DNA of 64,000 nt from Verrucomicrobiota bacterium (lineage in GTDB: Bacteria; Verrucomicrobiota; Verrucomicrobiia; Opitutales; Opitutaceae), in contig JAUWBF010000001.1 in NCBI GenBank assembly GCA_030601755.1, forward strand, positions 62,001-126,000, in the 5' to 3' direction. The notes beneath the pieces are model-generated. The model did not search any database and was not told the DNA's origin. It was given only the letters and a program-made list of their open reading frames with translations. Each line of letters begins with the position of its first letter. Positions within the stretch are counted from its first letter, which is position 1. This document shows positions 62,775 through 64,000 of the stretch, one piece after another. The translations under genes were made by a program, and so were the position numbers.

Positions 62775-64000
62775 ATGCCACTGAAAGTCTGCCGCGCCAT
62801 GTCGCTCGACCGCCAGCGCGCCCAGCGCCTCATCGAAACACTGCCCGATATGCCCGAGGCCGCCCGACGCCTCGCCCCCAACCACTCCCCCGCCCCGCCG
62901 AAAGTCGCCAACAGCGCCGACGTCACACCCGCGGCCCTGGATCGCCGTTGGCAACGTCTGCCCGCCTCGGCCCGAGCCGCGCTGCTGCCCAATTCGCCAC
63001 CCATCGAGCCGGAAGATTGCGCGCGCAACATCGAGAACCTGATCGGCTTCGCCACCGTGCCCGTCGGACTCGCCGGTCCGCTGCGTGTGCGGGGACTGCA
63101 CGCATCGGGCGACTACTTCGTGCCGCTGGCGACCAGCGAGGCCGCGCTGGTCGCGTCCTACAACCGCGGAGCCCACGCCCTCACTGACGCCGGAGGCTGC
63201 ACCGCGCTGTTGCTCAACGAGGGCGTGACCCGCTCGCCGGGCTTCGTTTTTGCCAACATGGTCGACTGCGGCCGTTTTGCCGCGTGGATCGTCGGCCAGA
63301 CCGACGCGCTGCGCGCCGCCGCCGCGACCACCACCCGGCACGGCCGCCTCGACGACGTGCGCCTCGCCATCGAGGGCGACCACCTGTATCTGTTTCTTGA
63401 CTACACAACCGGAGACGCCGCCGGACAGAACATGGTCACGCTTGCCACCGCGGCGGCCTGCGCCTGGTTGCTGGAGAACGCGCCGGTCAAACCGGTGCGA
63501 CACTATGTCGAGGCCAACATGTCCGGCGACAAGAAGGCGTCGGCTCAGTCATTCCAAACCGTGCGCGGCAAAAAGGTCACCGCCGAGGTCCTGCTGCCCT
63601 CCGATCTGGTGTCCCGCCGCCTGCGCACCACCGCGGCGGCCATGGTCGACTACTGGCGCATGTCCGCTCTCGGCGGAGTGCTCAGCGGCACGCTCGGCGT
63701 GCAGGGCCACTATGCGAACGGCCTCGCCGCCCTGTTTCTGGCCACCGGTCAGGACGTCGCCTGCGTCGCCGAGGCCGCCGTCGGCGTCACCCGAATGGAG
63801 GTCCGCGCCGACGACGCGCTCTACGCCGCCGTCACCCTGCCCAACCTCATCGTCGGCACCGTCGGCGGCGGCACCGGCCTGCCCACCGCCGCCGCCTGCC
63901 TCGACATCCTCGGACTGCGCGGCGCAGGCCACGCTCGCGCCCTCGCCGAAGTCGCCGCCGCCCTTTGCCTTGCGGGCGAGCTTTCGATCATCGCCGCACT
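62775..64000 (+). CDS. Hydroxymethylglutaryl-CoA reductase (runs off right edge)
   Basis: Open to the window end (408 codons). The family motifs are in order: NIENLIGFATVPVGLAGPLR, PLATSEAALVASYNRGA with the catalytic Glu122, DAAGQNMVT, EANMSGDKKASAQSF with Lys253, LATGQDVACVAEAA with Asp327, and LIVGTVGGGTGLPTAAA. The catalytic histidine near the C-terminus lies outside. The overall match is to class I-like reductases (mevalonate formation with NADPH). Start: ATG at 62775; an ATG at 62799 (MSLDRQRAQ) is as plausible. It is divergent from the lipoyl-KAS III fusion gene over 157 bases. Confidence 0.88.
   Translation, partial: MPLKVCRAMSLDRQRAQRLIETLPDMPEAARRLAPNHSPAPPKVANSADVTPAALDRRWQRLPASARAALLPNSPPIEPEDCARNIENLIGFATVPVGLAGPLRVRGLHASGDYFVPLATSEAALVASYNRGAHALTDAGGCTALLLNEGVTRSPGFVFANMVDCGRFAAWIVGQTDALRAAAATTTRHGRLDDVRLAIEGDHLYLFLDYTTGDAAGQNMVTLATAAACAWLLENAPVKPVRHYVEANMSGDKKASAQSFQTVRGKKVTAEVLLPSDLVSRRLRTTAAAMVDYWRMSALGGVLSGTLGVQGHYANGLAALFLATGQDVACVAEAAVGVTRMEVRADDALYAAVTLPNLIVGTVGGGTGLPTAAACLDILGLRGAGHARALAEVAAALCLAGELSIIAA

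Overview
The window is high-GC (roughly two thirds G+C), densely coded chromosomal DNA with housekeeping genes and no rRNA or tRNA that I could see. The gene content points to the Verrucomicrobiota, most probably the Opitutaceae: a PEP-CTERM surface protein, a HEDx-free ECF sigma/FecR remnant, a large TonB receptor, HprK in a non-Firmicute, both RNase HII and RNase HIII, a Bat (aerotolerance) operon and many extragenic palindromes. This placement is inference from gene content; no marker was searched.

Layout. 1-9.2 kb: TonB-dependent receptor (cut by the window edge), ferredoxin, rhomboid protease, tail-specific protease Prc, prmC-prfA, HAD hydrolase, FecR. 9.3-10.8 kb: a chimeric sigma-factor/PlsC locus and a small heat-shock protein behind a candidate sigma-54 promoter. 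11-16.5 kb: sensor kinase, rnhB, rnhC, mutY, a sugar isomerase-like protein, rpsU. 16.7-23.2 kb: dnaE, an rRNA cytosine methyltransferase, a DUF3127 protein with an SSB-like tail, hprK. 23.4-38.0 kb: two MoxR/DUF58 loci, one with a TgpA-type transglutaminase on the minus strand and one Bat operon on the plus strand, separated by a ClC channel and an ArfB-like protein. 38-45.8 kb is the accessory part: glyoxalase-like gene, frameshifted AraC regulator, PEP-CTERM protein, MFS transporter, two toxin-antitoxin modules, two lower-GC unknown genes and most of the repeats. 45.8-53.9 kb: hrpB, an orphan efflux adaptor, and a minus-strand cluster of ACP-dehydratase fusion, ketosynthase, SDR and glycosyltransferase. 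54-64 kb: NAD-sugar epimerase, pyrH-frr-proB, a hybrid kinase with a divergent response regulator, a lipoyl/E3-binding/KAS III fusion, and a divergent HMG-CoA reductase that runs off the right edge.

The most unusual gene is the 529-residue protein at 61028-62617. It carries the swinging-arm lipoyl domain and the peripheral subunit-binding domain of a 2-oxoacid dehydrogenase E2, but in place of the E2 acyltransferase it has a FabH-like ketosynthase with an intact Cys-His-Asn triad. This would allow an acyl group made by an E1 enzyme to pass from lipoate straight to a ketosynthase. Together with the ACP-dehydratase didomain cluster 8 kb away and the adjacent HMG-CoA reductase, it suggests an unusual acyl-chain pathway.

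The second theme is repeats. At least eleven GTAG-headed hairpins resembling REP sequences lie between genes, mostly as inverted pairs. Their stems differ in sequence but keep pairing, and one supplies the stop codon of mntA. Two further families of inverted repeats are interleaved with them, and short repeat-like segments sit in frame inside dnaE and the rRNA methyltransferase gene.
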